NCBI GenBank assembly: GCA_949372755.1
Contig: CASIBO010000004.1
Location: 62,001 to 126,000 of the forward strand
Source of the DNA: UBA9926 sp018645765
GTDB lineage: Bacteria > Pseudomonadota > Gammaproteobacteria > Pseudomonadales > Azotimanducaceae
DNA length: 64,000 nucleotides
Direction of reading: 5' to 3'
Part shown: piece after piece, positions 26,739-36,623 of the stretch
Layout: the number at the start of each line of letters is the position of its first letter
Position numbering within the stretch: position 1 is the stretch's first letter
Notes under the pieces: model-generated
Database searches by the model: none
The model's input: the letters and a program-made list of their open reading frames with translations, nothing else
What the model was told of the DNA's origin: nothing
Made by a program: the position numbers and the translations under genes

Positions 26739-27761
26739 TTAAGCTTCAAGCAACGCAAGCGCCGCTTCAGCACGTCGCGTCACACCCAGTTTTTGTTTCT
26801 CTAAATCCACGTCTCTTGACTCGCCCATGGCGCCCATCAGATAACGCTTGTAAACGCCCTGCCCAATGGCCGCCAACCGCCAGTGCTGGAACGCGCGGTA
26901 GTAATTGATCTGTGATAAATCTCGTCCCGTCCGAGCTTGGTAAATATCGCAAAGGGCGTCCCGAGACAGATATCCGCCAACCGCTGTGGGCGATTGATCG
27001 CCCTCTCCGGGGGCCTCGATCTCGCCAGGACTGACCCAGTTGTTGAGCAAATAGCCAACATCGGCAAGGGGATCCCCCAATGTGCACAGTTCCCAATCTA
27101 GAATCGCTTTAACCCGATCATCAGAGACAATCATATTACCCAACCTAAAATCTCCATGAACAATGCTCGACCCAATCTGCTCAGGCATCCGCTCGGCGAG
27201 TAATTGTTGGCTGGCTTCCATTTCTGGAATGGGGTGGGTTTTCGAGGCGACCCATTGTTTGGTCCATCGATTCAACTGCCGGGACAGATAAGCCTCTTTG
27301 CGCCCGAGATCACCCAGCCCAATGCCGTCGACATCGACCTCGTGCAGATCGCACAGAATATTCACGACATGTTCACTGAGAGCCGTCCGATGACTGACCT
27401 GCACCTGTTCACCCACAACACTATCATTTAGCACCAAGCCATCAACAAACCCCATCACGTAAAAATCGGCGCCATTGACGCTTGCATCCTGACACAAGCC
27501 GTAGGTCTTCGGGACTGGCACCGTATTGCCTTGCAAGGCATGGATAATTTTATGTTCGCGACTCATATCATGAGCGCTTTCAAGGACATGCCCTAAAGGC
27601 GGCCGACGCAGCACATAGCATTGCCCCTGCGCATCACGACAACGATAGGTTAGGTTCGAGTGCCCACCCGTAATCAAGTCATACTCAACTGGGTCTGCCA
27701 AATCAGGAATCTTGGATCTAATCCATGCCGTAACAGTGGCCTCATCAATGCCCTCGATCAT
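26739..27761 (-). CDS. Phosphotransferase (ACAD10/APH-like kinase)
   Basis: 340 residues from ATG 27761, where AAGGAG lies 5 nt upstream; an ATG at 27785 would add eight residues. Protein-kinase-like APH fold: ITGGHSNLTYRCRDAQGQCYVLRRPP (nucleotide loop and Lys/Arg strand), catalytic loop IVHGDFRLGNMIV, metal-binding AILDWELCTLGDPLADVGY. This subfamily is related to the N-terminal kinase of human ACAD10/11, which phosphorylates 4-hydroxyacyl-CoAs for beta-oxidation, so a role in hydroxyacyl-CoA breakdown fits the surroundings (inference). Confidence 0.88.
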   Translation of the reverse strand: MIEGIDEATVTAWIRSKIPDLADPVEYDLITGGHSNLTYRCRDAQGQCYVLRRPPLGHVLESAHDMSREHKIIHALQGNTVPVPKTYGLCQDASVNGADFYVMGFVDGLVLNDSVVGEQVQVSHRTALSEHVVNILCDLHEVDVDGIGLGDLGRKEAYLSRQLNRWTKQWVASKTHPIPEMEASQQLLAERMPEQIGSSIVHGDFRLGNMIVSDDRVKAILDWELCTLGDPLADVGYLLNNWVSPGEIEAPGEGDQSPTAVGGYLSRDALCDIYQARTGRDLSQINYYRAFQHWRLAAIGQGVYKRYLMGAMGESRDVDLEKQKLGVTRRAEAALALLEA

Positions 27762-27897
27762 TCCAACTCCTTGTTTCATCTTCACGAAGATTAAACCATA
27801 ACCCCATTAAGCGGTGAAATTCTATCGGTTGCGGCCATCTCGATCGACCTGCCTGATTTTGTCACTGAGCGTGGCGAGGCTCGCCCTGACAACTCGG
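27762..27897. other. Upstream region of the phosphotransferase gene
   Basis: Short non-coding stretch; no repeat, terminator or promoter stood out by eye. Confidence 0.4.
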
Positions 27898-28113
27898 TTA
27901 CCCGTTGTTGGGCAAGGCTAGGTCAAACAAGGGCAATCTAGCGTGGTCCTTAGCCCTTCTCCAAGCAAGTTTGACCGCGTAAGCCAAAGTCCCGAATCTA
28001 AACCCGGAACGAAGATCCTCTATCGCCGATACAGGGTCGGCAGTTAACCCGATTCCTAAAGGTTGCCTTGTCTCTAAATCTAAAGCCACTTCCTCTAACT
28101 GCAGGCGCACCAC
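27898..28113 (-). CDS. Unrecognised small protein or gene remnant, about 71 residues
   Basis: I do not recognise it. The frame starting at GTG 28113 reads VRLQLEEVALDLETRQPLG ... and ends PLFDLALPNNG. The same frame continues upstream for about 18 codons (PRLALKFFDAGEQPV) without a start codon, to a TAA at 28168. Composition looks protein-like rather than random. A GGGGGA purine run upstream could be a weak ribosome site. It may be the 3' remnant of a longer gene interrupted by the promoter region of the quinone oxidoreductase. Confidence 0.3.
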   Translation of the reverse strand: MVRLQLEEVALDLETRQPLGIGLTADPVSAIEDLRSGFRFGTLAYAVKLAWRRAKDHARLPLFDLALPNNG

Positions 28114-28209
28114 CGGCTGTTCCCCCGCGTCGAAAAATTTAAGGGCAAGCCTCGGGGCGTTGCAGTTTTATGATATCTTTTGCCGGCCCTCAATCCTCAG
28201 CGAGTCCTG

Positions 28210-29235
28210 ATGAAAACCCGATCCTTTTTATGTCACGAAATAGCCGATTCTATTGATGGATTAACCCTCGTTGAGATGACGTTGGCAGATCCCGCGCCCG
28301 GTGAAGTTCAAATTGAAATCAAGGCATGCGCCGTCAACTTTCCAGACATCCTTATGATCCAGGGTCGATATCAGTTTAAGCCGCCGATGCCCTTTGCCCC
28401 AGGAGGAGAATTCTCAGGCTTAGTCTCCAAGGTGGGGCCAGGCGTCCTACATCTTAAGGCCGGCGACCGCGTCGTTGCAGGCACCCGGTTTGGCGGCTTC
28501 AGCGAGCATGCCAACGTGCCCGTCGAAAGTGTCCGCGTGCTGCCAGAGCATGTGAGCTTCGCCAAAGCGGCAGGGTACGCAACCGCCTACTTAACCGCCT
28601 ATGTCGCCCTGAAAGTCCGAGGCCAATTGGCCGCATCAGAAACCCTGTTGGTTCACGGTGCAGCCGGTGGGGTGGGGATGGCCGCGGCCGATTTAGGACA
28701 GTATTTTGGCGCGCGCGTCATCGCAACGGCCGGCACGGATGAAAAACTGCGCGTGCTCGAAGCGCGCGGCGTGGACGGCGTGATTAACTACACGCAAGCC
28801 GATGGTCGCCTCGGCGGTTTCCGAGAAACCGTGAAGGCTTTAACTGACGGCAACGGCGCGGATGTGATTTTTGATCCTGTAGGCGGTAGCGTTTTTGATG
28901 AATCCATGCGGTGTATTAATTGGGGCGGGCGTCTCTTATCGATTGGCTTTACAAGTGGCGTCTGGCCCAAAGCCGCCGTAAATCACATTCTGATTAAGCA
29001 GATTTCAGTGATTGGGGTTCGCGCGGGAGAAATTGGTCGGCGCGATCCTGCGCTGGGCCAAGCCTGTCGGGATGCGGTGTTCCAGCTGTTATGTGACGGC
29101 CTTATCGATCCGTATATTCATAAAACCTACCCCCTAGAAGACGGCATTGCCGCCATGACATCACTACAGTCACGCGCTGTGATCGGCAAAGCGGTTCTAA
29201 CGATGAATGGTTATGAAGCGGGATCAACGGCCTGA
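28210..29235 (+). CDS. NADPH:quinone oxidoreductase family protein
   Basis: 341 residues from ATG 28210 (a TTG at 28180 is also in frame). Medium-chain reductase fold: FAPGGEFSGLVSKVGPGVLHLKAGDRVVAG, then the Rossmann motif LLVHGAAGGVGMAAADLGQYFGARVIATAG and DVIFDPVGGSVFDESMRCINWGGRLL. It is the second member of this family in the window (see 16983); the two share the same order of motifs but are clearly diverged. Its end overlaps the CoA-transferase gene by 25 bp, tail to tail. Confidence 0.9.
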   Translation: MKTRSFLCHEIADSIDGLTLVEMTLADPAPGEVQIEIKACAVNFPDILMIQGRYQFKPPMPFAPGGEFSGLVSKVGPGVLHLKAGDRVVAGTRFGGFSEHANVPVESVRVLPEHVSFAKAAGYATAYLTAYVALKVRGQLAASETLLVHGAAGGVGMAAADLGQYFGARVIATAGTDEKLRVLEARGVDGVINYTQADGRLGGFRETVKALTDGNGADVIFDPVGGSVFDESMRCINWGGRLLSIGFTSGVWPKAAVNHILIKQISVIGVRAGEIGRRDPALGQACRDAVFQLLCDGLIDPYIHKTYPLEDGIAAMTSLQSRAVIGKAVLTMNGYEAGSTA

Positions 29236-30440
29236 CTGAGGCGCACCACCTTCGAGGCAATCAATTCATCGATCCGCGCCTCGGATAGGCCCAAGTCTTT
29301 CAAGATGGCATAGGTGTGTTCACCCAACTTTGGCGGGTCTCCAACCGGACGATGGGTCAACGATGACAGTTTGATGGGATTGGCAACCGTCCACTGGAAA
29401 TCGGGATCCTCCGAATGCGTTTCAATGATCACTTCATTTTCAATAAGCTGCGCGCTTTGAACCACTTCGGAGATTTTTTCGATCACGCTGTAACTCAAGG
29501 ACTCAGCATCCAGCGCCTGGCAAGCCTCGATCATCGTAAGGGCGCCGATCGCATCTTGAAACAACTGCCGAACCTCATCTCGCTGTTTCATGATGGCGCG
29601 CAACGTGACAAACCGTGGGTCTTCTAACCATTCAGGGTGCCCCAGGGCGCGGGCAATCGCGGGCCACTCTTTATCTGGATTTGGCGAAACCAAAACCAAG
29701 AACCGATGATCTGCAGTTTCATAAATCATCGCAAAAGGCGAGCGATACCCTTTTTCTTCCAATATCTTACTCAGATCAAATCCAGCGATCGCGCCCTGCA
29801 AATGCATTCCGTTCGACCAAGCCCCATTCGCCACGAGTGAGGTTTCAACCGCATCACCAAGCCCTGTTTTCTCGCGCTGATACAGCGCCATCGTGATGCC
29901 CGCAAACAGGGTCATCGCAGACGCATGATCGCCAACCCCGCCCACCGGGAAGTTTGGCGCGGTTTGTCCTTTTTTCATCAAGTCTAAAATGCCCGCACTC
30001 GACCACCAGGCGGTCGTATCGTAACCGCGTTTATCGGCATCTGGGCCCTTCGTTCCAAAGCCGGTTAATTGACCATAAATTAAACGCGGATTTAAACCTC
30101 GGAGACGCTCGTAGGCTACATCATAGCGATCGATTTGATCGGATCTAAAATTGTGCACAAAGATATCAGCGGTTTGAATCAACTGATGAAGGATGTCGCG
30201 ACCCGCCTCGGTGTTGAGATCCACCGAGATCGCCTCTTTGTGCCGGGATGTCAGCGCCCAATTAAAGTCAAATCGATGCCGGCCATGCAGCAGTCGATAG
30301 GCATCGCCCGCGGGCGCCTCGACCTTGATCACCCGAGCGCCAAAATCGGCAAAAATGGTCGCAGCACCCGGGCCCGCAACAAACGAGGCGGCATCAATGA
30401 CAACAAGATCTTTAAAGAGGCTTTCCATTTCAGTTTGCAT
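29211..30440 (-). CDS. CaiB/BaiF (class III) CoA-transferase
   Basis: 409 residues, the normal family length. N-terminal LVVIDAASFVAGPGAATIFADFGARVIKVEAP, then GYDTTAWWSSAGI, and FPVGGVGDHASAM whose Asp171 matches catalytic Asp169 of formyl-CoA transferase. It exchanges CoA between an acyl-CoA and a free acid; the substrate is not predictable. Only a weak ribosome site precedes ATG 30440. It is divergent from the acyl-CoA synthetase, with 61 bp between starts, so the two probably share a control region. Confidence 0.92.
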   Translation of the reverse strand: MQTEMESLFKDLVVIDAASFVAGPGAATIFADFGARVIKVEAPAGDAYRLLHGRHRFDFNWALTSRHKEAISVDLNTEAGRDILHQLIQTADIFVHNFRSDQIDRYDVAYERLRGLNPRLIYGQLTGFGTKGPDADKRGYDTTAWWSSAGILDLMKKGQTAPNFPVGGVGDHASAMTLFAGITMALYQREKTGLGDAVETSLVANGAWSNGMHLQGAIAGFDLSKILEEKGYRSPFAMIYETADHRFLVLVSPNPDKEWPAIARALGHPEWLEDPRFVTLRAIMKQRDEVRQLFQDAIGALTMIEACQALDAESLSYSVIEKISEVVQSAQLIENEVIIETHSEDPDFQWTVANPIKLSSLTHRPVGDPPKLGEHTYAILKDLGLSEARIDELIASKVVRLSQAVDPAS

Positions 30441-30501
30441 CGTTTCAGGTAAACCCCTATCTTAGCCCAGTTCTATTTATTTCTGCGAGACGGTGGTTGT
30501 T

Positions 30502-32193
30502 ATGTACGACGTGTTAAAAAAAGTATGGGTTGAAATGACCGGGCCAGGGGGCGCCTTTGAGATTGAAGAAATCGACGTTCGCGGCTTCCCAATGCGCACC
30601 TTTAAAGCAGCGCCGCCATCGCTTCGCGAGGTATGGCTAAGCTCGCTAGCCTTTGCAGAGCGGCCCTACTTGGTGTTCGATGATGAAACGTTAACTTACG
30701 GAGAGACCCACGACCGCGTTAATCGAATGGCCGCTTGGATGCGGGCATCGGGCTTAAAACCAGGGGATCGGGTTGCGATTGCCCTGCGTAATTTCCCAGA
30801 GTGGATGCAATGCTATTGGGCCGTGGTCTCATCCGGGCTCACCGTTGTCGGGATGAATGCCTGGTGGGTTGAAGACGAAATGGACTACGCCTTGAAGGAT
30901 GCGAGTCCAAAACTGTTGTTTGCCGACGAGGAACGATTGGCACGCTTTGAAGGCCTTAGGGCGCACTATTCAGACTTACCCGTCGTGGGGATTCGTTGTG
31001 AGGCCCGAGACTGGGTGACGCCCTTCGAATCAATCATGCAGAGCGAACCAAGCCTGCCTGATCTGGTTATTGATCCTGACAGTGATGCTTGCATCTTTTA
31101 TACCTCCGGCACCACGGGACGACCCAAAGGTGCGCAACAAACCCATCGCGGTTGCGTTCATAACATTCTCAACATGGGGTTTTGGAGCGGTTGCCTCGCC
31201 CAAACCATGCACCTTGTTAAGGGCACGCCCCTACCGGACCCGACCACGGCACCTCCCGGATCCGCACTGGTTACAACGCCCTTGTTCCACGTCACCGCCA
31301 ACAATTGTCTTGCGCACGCCATGACCCTTGGGGGCGGCAAATTGGTGCACATGTACAAGTGGGATGCTGGCGCCGCCTTGGCATTGATCGAACGCGAAAA
31401 GGTGACGAACCTGACCGGCGTACCGGTCATGAGTCGAGAATTAATTACCCACCCAGATTTCGATAAATATGACACCTCGAGCCTCATTTCGGTCGGCGGT
31501 GGCGGCGCGCAATTGCAACCCGACCTCGTTGGAAAAATCGATCACTCCATCACCAACGCTCGGCCCAGCACGGGCTATGGCATGACCGAAACCTGCGGCA
31601 TCATCACCTCCGTTGGCGGCGATTTCTTTGTCGACAAGCCTGATAGCTGTGGTCCAGCGATGCCGTCCTTTGAAGTCAAAACAATCGATAGCGAGGGCAA
31701 TCAGACGCACGGTACCCCAGGGGAACTGCTCGTTCGAGGCGCGCCCGTTATTAAAGGGTATTTAAACCGAGTCGAGGCGACCAAGGAGTCGATCACAGAG
31801 GGCTGGCTGCATACGGGGGATGTTGCAACCATTGATGACACCGGGTTTATTTTCATCGTCGACCGGGTCAAGGACATGGTCTTGCGCGGCGGTGAAAACA
31901 TCTACTGCTCTGAGGTTGAAAGCGTCTTGTTCCAAATTGACGCGCTCGCGGAGTGCAGCGTATTTGGCGTGCCGGACGATCGACTGGGCGAAGAAGTTGG
32001 CGCGGCGATCTACTTAAAGCCAAACCAACCTGCCACCCCTGACGATATTCGTAGCTTCTGTGCAACGCTTATGGCAAAGCACAAAATCCCCCGCTACCTC
32101 TGGATTTTGGAAGCCCCCCTGCCCCGCAATGCGAGCGGTAAATTCTTGAAACGCGAACTGCGGGATCACCTCGCCCTCGGCGACGCAGTTTAA
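30502..32193 (+). CDS. Acyl-CoA synthetase (AMP-forming)
   Basis: 563 residues from ATG 30502, with GGTGG 5 nt upstream; a GTG at 30493 would add three residues. Adenylate-forming motifs: FYTSGTTGRPKGAQQTH, STGYGMTETCG, LLVRGAPVIKGYLNR, WLHTGDVATIDDTGFIFIVDRVKDMVLRGGENIYCSEVE, and the catalytic Lys in PRNASGKFLKRELR. Diverged from the ligase at 10851. It activates a carboxylic acid, perhaps a ring or side-chain acid, for the CoA-transferase and oxidation enzymes nearby. Confidence 0.92.
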   Translation: MYDVLKKVWVEMTGPGGAFEIEEIDVRGFPMRTFKAAPPSLREVWLSSLAFAERPYLVFDDETLTYGETHDRVNRMAAWMRASGLKPGDRVAIALRNFPEWMQCYWAVVSSGLTVVGMNAWWVEDEMDYALKDASPKLLFADEERLARFEGLRAHYSDLPVVGIRCEARDWVTPFESIMQSEPSLPDLVIDPDSDACIFYTSGTTGRPKGAQQTHRGCVHNILNMGFWSGCLAQTMHLVKGTPLPDPTTAPPGSALVTTPLFHVTANNCLAHAMTLGGGKLVHMYKWDAGAALALIEREKVTNLTGVPVMSRELITHPDFDKYDTSSLISVGGGGAQLQPDLVGKIDHSITNARPSTGYGMTETCGIITSVGGDFFVDKPDSCGPAMPSFEVKTIDSEGNQTHGTPGELLVRGAPVIKGYLNRVEATKESITEGWLHTGDVATIDDTGFIFIVDRVKDMVLRGGENIYCSEVESVLFQIDALAECSVFGVPDDRLGEEVGAAIYLKPNQPATPDDIRSFCATLMAKHKIPRYLWILEAPLPRNASGKFLKRELRDHLALGDAV

Positions 32194-32205
32194 ATTGGGG
32201 TTAAC

Positions 32206-34374
32206 CTAGCGGCGCCCAGATGGCTTCGGCTTGGCTTTTGCGCGATGCCTCGGCACTTTCGGCACTTTCGGCAAACCCAAATGCTGGGTTTTGAAGGGTT
32301 GTCCCATCGCGATGGGACCCCCAAACTGGGTTCGCGGCACCAGATGAGCGCGCGTATTGCCAATTAAATCTGCGCGTCCCATCCGCCGGAGCGCTTGTCT
32401 TAACATCGGCCAATTAGTGGCATCGTGATATCTCAAGAATGCCTTATGCAATCGGCGTTGCTCCGGTTTCTTAACACTTTCAACTGGCACAGCGCGACGT
32501 CCCACCCGGTGCAACGGGTCAGAGCCACTATGGTACATCGCAGTCGCTGTTGCCATCGGCGACGGATAAAACGACTGCACTTGATCTGCCCGAAAGCCAT
32601 TGGACTTTAACCACAGAGCAAGATTCATCATGTCTTCATCAGTGGTGCCAGGATGGCCAGCAATAAAATAGGGGATGAGATATTGCTCTTTTTCAGCCTC
32701 GGCGGAGAACCGATCAAACAAGGCCTTAAAGGCATCATAAGTGCCAATGCCCGGCTTCATCATCTTAGATAACGGCCCACTTTCGGTATGTTCCGGCGCA
32801 ATTTTGAGATAACCGCCGACGTGGTGCTTCACCAATTCTTCAACATACTCTGGTGTTTCAACCGCCAGGTCGTAGCGCAGGCCAGAGGCAATCAAGACCT
32901 TTTTCACACCCGGGATTGCCCGCGCCTTTCGGTACAAGCCAATCAACGGGGTTTGATCCGTATTCAAATTCTTACAAATCCCGGGATAGACGCAAGAAGG
33001 TCGTTTACAACTGGCCTCGATCGCGCGGTCTTTACACGCCAGCCGCCACATATTCGCTGTTGGCCCACCTAGGTCCGAGATGACCCCAGTAAAACCAGGG
33101 GTTTTATCTCGAATTTGTTCAATCTCATTGAGGATAGACGCTTCGCTGCGACTTTGAATAATCCGACCTTCATGTTCTGTGATCGAACAGAAACTGCAGC
33201 CCCCGAAACAGCCCCGCATAATGTTCACCGAAAACCGAATCATGTCGTACGCTGGGATCTTGGCATCGCCGTAACGGGGATGTGGCACCCGTTGATAGGG
33301 CAATTCAAAAACCCGATCAATTTCTGGTGTCGACAGCGGGATGGGTGGCGGGTTAAGCCAAACCCACCGATTGCCGTGCTGTTGCACCAGTGGCTTGGCA
33401 TTTAAGGGGTTCGTCTCGCGGTGCAAAATGCGAGAAGCGTGCGCGTAGAGTAAATCGTCCGCTTTAGCAGACTCAAAGCTCGGCAATTGAATATAACTCA
33501 GCACCTTCGTGGGTAACGGCTGCAGTATCTCATCCACGGCTTTCGGCTTAATTCTGACATTAGGTTTGAAAGCAGGCTGTTCTGACGGCAAAGGTTGCGC
33601 CATCGGACCAGACCGCGCGATCAACTGCACAGACGCGCCTTCTGCGACCTTGGCCTCAGGCAGTTGGCTCTCATCAATCACCGAGTACGCTTTTGGCAGC
33701 GTTGAGGTCACAAAGGCTGTTCCTCGAATATCTTTGAGGTCTTTAATCGTGTCCCCAGCGGCAAGCCGGTGCGTCATCTCAACCAGCGCTCGCTCAGCAT
33801 TGCCGTACAACAAAAGGTCCGCACCTGAGTCGAGCAAAATAGAGCGCCGCACTTTGTCGCTCCAATAATCGTAATGTGCAATTCGCCGCAGACTGGCCTC
33901 GATCGACCCGATGACCAATGGAACCTGCCCATAAGCCTCACGGCAGCGTTGGGCATAAACAATCACCGCTCGGTCCGGCCGCAGACCGGGCGCACCCGCT
34001 GGTGAGTAGGCATCATCGTTTCTTCGTTTTCGGTCGGCCGTGTAATGATTAATCAAGGAGTCCATGTTGCCGGCTGCCACACCGAAATACAGACTGGGCT
34101 CACCCAACGCTTGGAAGGGCGCCACCGATTGCCAATCCGGCTGGGCGATAATCCCGACTCTAAAGCCGTGCGACTCCAGTACGCGGCCGATCACTGCCAT
34201 ACCAAAACTTGGGTGATCAACATAGGCGTCGCCAGTCACGATAATCACATCGCACTGATCCCAACCAAGGGCATCCATTTCAGCCCTCGAGGTCGGTAAG
34301 AAGGGCGCCGTTCCGAAGCATTCCGCCCAATAGGGTTGATAGTCGAACAAGCCTTGACGGGAATTTGTTGACAT
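32206..34374 (-). CDS. ygiQ: YgiQ family radical SAM protein
   Basis: 722 residues from ATG 34374 (GTG 34383 is an alternative). The N-terminal domain has CDVIIVTGDAYVDHPSFGMAVIGRVLE, the cobalamin-binding-like start of YgiQ. The radical SAM cluster motif is MRGCFGGCSFC with Cys389, Cys393 and Cys396 (CX3CX2C). GGYLKIAPEHTESGPLSKMMKPG and FIAGHPGTTDEDMMNLA are also typical. The C-terminus is a short basic low-complexity tail (HRAKAKPKPSGRR). Function in bacteria is unknown. Confidence 0.93.
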   Translation of the reverse strand: MSTNSRQGLFDYQPYWAECFGTAPFLPTSRAEMDALGWDQCDVIIVTGDAYVDHPSFGMAVIGRVLESHGFRVGIIAQPDWQSVAPFQALGEPSLYFGVAAGNMDSLINHYTADRKRRNDDAYSPAGAPGLRPDRAVIVYAQRCREAYGQVPLVIGSIEASLRRIAHYDYWSDKVRRSILLDSGADLLLYGNAERALVEMTHRLAAGDTIKDLKDIRGTAFVTSTLPKAYSVIDESQLPEAKVAEGASVQLIARSGPMAQPLPSEQPAFKPNVRIKPKAVDEILQPLPTKVLSYIQLPSFESAKADDLLYAHASRILHRETNPLNAKPLVQQHGNRWVWLNPPPIPLSTPEIDRVFELPYQRVPHPRYGDAKIPAYDMIRFSVNIMRGCFGGCSFCSITEHEGRIIQSRSEASILNEIEQIRDKTPGFTGVISDLGGPTANMWRLACKDRAIEASCKRPSCVYPGICKNLNTDQTPLIGLYRKARAIPGVKKVLIASGLRYDLAVETPEYVEELVKHHVGGYLKIAPEHTESGPLSKMMKPGIGTYDAFKALFDRFSAEAEKEQYLIPYFIAGHPGTTDEDMMNLALWLKSNGFRADQVQSFYPSPMATATAMYHSGSDPLHRVGRRAVPVESVKKPEQRRLHKAFLRYHDATNWPMLRQALRRMGRADLIGNTRAHLVPRTQFGGPIAMGQPFKTQHLGLPKVPKVPRHRAKAKPKPSGRR

Positions 34375-34765
34375 TGATGGCACTCGTGCAAAGGACTGGG
34401 AGAAAAGCGCCTATTGTAGAGGTTTTACGCGGTTCCTCAACGTCCCAGCTAAAACTGTCTAGCAGGGTCGCCAATCGGGTGGTTATGGGGACCAACTATG
34501 TCGAAATCGCCCACACCTAATTGTTGAGCATTAAGAATATATTATTCCACTTTTATTCTTTTTTTTATTGCTTTCAGCCTTGTTATCGTCGGCGACCTAT
34601 CCTGCTTTGATCCTAAAAAGGCCACGCTAGCTCCCCCAAAATAGGGTCGCCAAGGCCGGATGATCCTGTTTTAATGACAGGCAGGTAAACGGCCCCGGAG
34701 AACTTCTGGGGCCGAACTGCGAAGGCCAAAAGCCGAAGCAAAAAGCTGACTATGGACCCGATATT
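34375..34765. other. Intergenic region upstream of pckG, with leader hairpin
   Basis: No supportable gene. It holds an AT-rich block with long T-runs (about 34535-34575), a plausible promoter area for pckG or ygiQ, and the hairpin at 34690-34714 in the pckG leader. Purine-rich AAAAGCCGAAGCAAAAAGC lies just upstream of the pckG start. Confidence 0.5.
34690..34714 (+). promoter_or_regulatory. Inverted repeat in pckG leader
   Basis: CGGCCCC (34690-34696) pairs perfectly with GGGGCCG (34708-34714) around an 11-nt loop that itself contains AGAA-C-TTCT. It ends 51 bp before the pckG ATG. It is not followed by a T-run, so an mRNA leader structure or operator is more likely than a terminator. Confidence 0.45.
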
Positions 34766-36568
34766 ATGACGCAACACCCCCGCCTAAATCGATGGATTGA
34801 AGAGATCAAAGCCCTGTGCGAACCAGACGAGTTGGTTCTTTGCGATGGCAGCCCCGAAGAATATAGTCGAATGATGACCGCGCTCACCGACGCGGGCGTG
34901 GCAAAACCACTGAATGCCGCAATCCGTCCTAACAGTTATCTTGTCCGATCAGACCCAGCTGATGTTGCCCGAGTGGAAAGCAGAACCTTTATTTGTAGCG
35001 CGCAAGAGGCGGATGCGGGCCCCACCAACCATTGGGCTGATCCGGATCAAATGCGCAGCACCCTGACCGACCTGTTTAAAGGCTGCATGCGCGGCCGAAC
35101 GATGTACGTCATTCCCTTCAGCATGGGACCAGTAGGCTCCCCCATCGCTCATATCGGTGTTGAAATTTCAGATTCGCCTTATGTCGTTGCCAGCATGCAT
35201 ATTATGACGCGGGTGGGGCGGGCGGTCCTTACGGAACTCGGCACTGACGGTGCGTTCGTACCCTGTTTGCATTCGGTTGGGCAGCCCGTACTAGAGGGCG
35301 CAGCGAGCGCTGCTTGGCCTTGCAACCCTGAGAACCTGTACGTCGCGCATTTTCCCGAAACACGAGAAATTTGGAGTTTTGGCTCGGGCTATGGCGGCAA
35401 CGCTTTGCTGGGTAAAAAATGTTTTGCACTTCGAATCGCCTCCGCGATGGCCAAACAAGAAGGCTGGTTGGCCGAGCACATGCTCATTTTGAAACTCACC
35501 AATGCAGAAGGTGAATACCGTTATGTCGCTGGCGCTTTCCCAAGTGCGTGCGGCAAAACCAATCTCGCGATGCTGGTACCCAGCATTCCAGGCTGGACCG
35601 TTGAGACCGTCGGTGATGATATCTGCTGGATGAAATTTGGGGATGATGGCCAGCTTTACGCCATTAATCCCGAAGCCGGTTTTTTTGGCGTTGCGCCAGG
35701 AACGGGGATGGAAACCAACCCCAATGCAATGGCAGCTCTTCATGGCAACTGTATCTTTACCAACGTTGCTGAAACCGAGGATGGTGATATTTGGTGGGAA
35801 GGGATGACCCCGGAACTGCCAGCACGGTTAACCGATTGGCTTGGCAACCCCTGGACCCCCGACAGCGGAACCCCAGCGGCGCACCCAAATGCGCGCTTCA
35901 CCGTGTCGGCGGCTCAATGCCCTGCCATTGCCGATGAATGGGAAGACTTAAAAGGCGTTCCCATCAGCGCAATCCTGTTTGGGGGCCGTCGAGCATCCGT
36001 CGTACCCTTGGTGAACGAAGCAAAAGACTGGGCCCAGGGCACTTTCTTCGGCTCGATTGTATCCTCTGAAAAAACCGCGGCAGCCGCTGGCAAAATCGGC
36101 GAACTGCGACGCGACCCCATGGCAATGCTCCCTTTCTGCGGCTATAACATGGCCGACTATTGGCAGCACTGGATCAACATTGGTCAGACGCCTGGGGCAC
36201 AATTACCCAAGATCTTTTATGTGAATTGGTTCCGCAAAGACGATGATGGCGGCTTTGTTTGGCCCGGGTTCGGAGAAAATGCCCGCGTTCTAGAATGGGT
36301 TTTTGAGCGCTGCGCAGGGCGCGCTGAAGCCATTGATACGCCCATCGGGCGCCTTCCCACCCTCGATGGCATTAACTTCACAGACCTCAATCTGTCAGAA
36401 GACGCTATCTCTACGTTACTGAAGGTGGATATCGATGGCTGGTTAGCAGAGATCCCGCTGATTGAAGCTTACTACGAAAGCTTTGGAGAGAAGGTGCCTG
36501 GCGCACTATGGGAACAGCTGAAGGATTTGAAGCAACGCTTACTCGCATCGGGTGAACAGGTCGCCTGA
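34766..36568 (+). CDS. pckG: Phosphoenolpyruvate carboxykinase (GTP)
   Basis: 600 residues, the length of GTP-dependent PEPCK rather than the ~540-residue ATP enzyme. Kinase-1a P-loop GAFPSACGKTNLAML (256-270) carries the hyper-reactive Cys262 typical of the GTP class. It also has NHWADP, FGSGYGGNALLGKKCFALR (substrate-site Arg/Lys) and GVPISAILFGGRRASVVPLV. It converts oxaloacetate + GTP to PEP + CO2 in gluconeogenesis, as expected of a cell growing on fatty or organic acids. The ribosome site is weak. Confidence 0.95.
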   Translation: MTQHPRLNRWIEEIKALCEPDELVLCDGSPEEYSRMMTALTDAGVAKPLNAAIRPNSYLVRSDPADVARVESRTFICSAQEADAGPTNHWADPDQMRSTLTDLFKGCMRGRTMYVIPFSMGPVGSPIAHIGVEISDSPYVVASMHIMTRVGRAVLTELGTDGAFVPCLHSVGQPVLEGAASAAWPCNPENLYVAHFPETREIWSFGSGYGGNALLGKKCFALRIASAMAKQEGWLAEHMLILKLTNAEGEYRYVAGAFPSACGKTNLAMLVPSIPGWTVETVGDDICWMKFGDDGQLYAINPEAGFFGVAPGTGMETNPNAMAALHGNCIFTNVAETEDGDIWWEGMTPELPARLTDWLGNPWTPDSGTPAAHPNARFTVSAAQCPAIADEWEDLKGVPISAILFGGRRASVVPLVNEAKDWAQGTFFGSIVSSEKTAAAAGKIGELRRDPMAMLPFCGYNMADYWQHWINIGQTPGAQLPKIFYVNWFRKDDDGGFVWPGFGENARVLEWVFERCAGRAEAIDTPIGRLPTLDGINFTDLNLSEDAISTLLKVDIDGWLAEIPLIEAYYESFGEKVPGALWEQLKDLKQRLLASGEQVA

Positions 36569-36623
36569 ACATTTGGGCTCTCAAACAGCCTTCCGTAACG
36601 ATGCAGCCAACTTTGGACGCCTT

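Noticed and set aside
33509..33868. Plus-strand 119-codon open frame inside ygiQ
   Set aside because: Shadow of the strongly conserved ygiQ reading frame.
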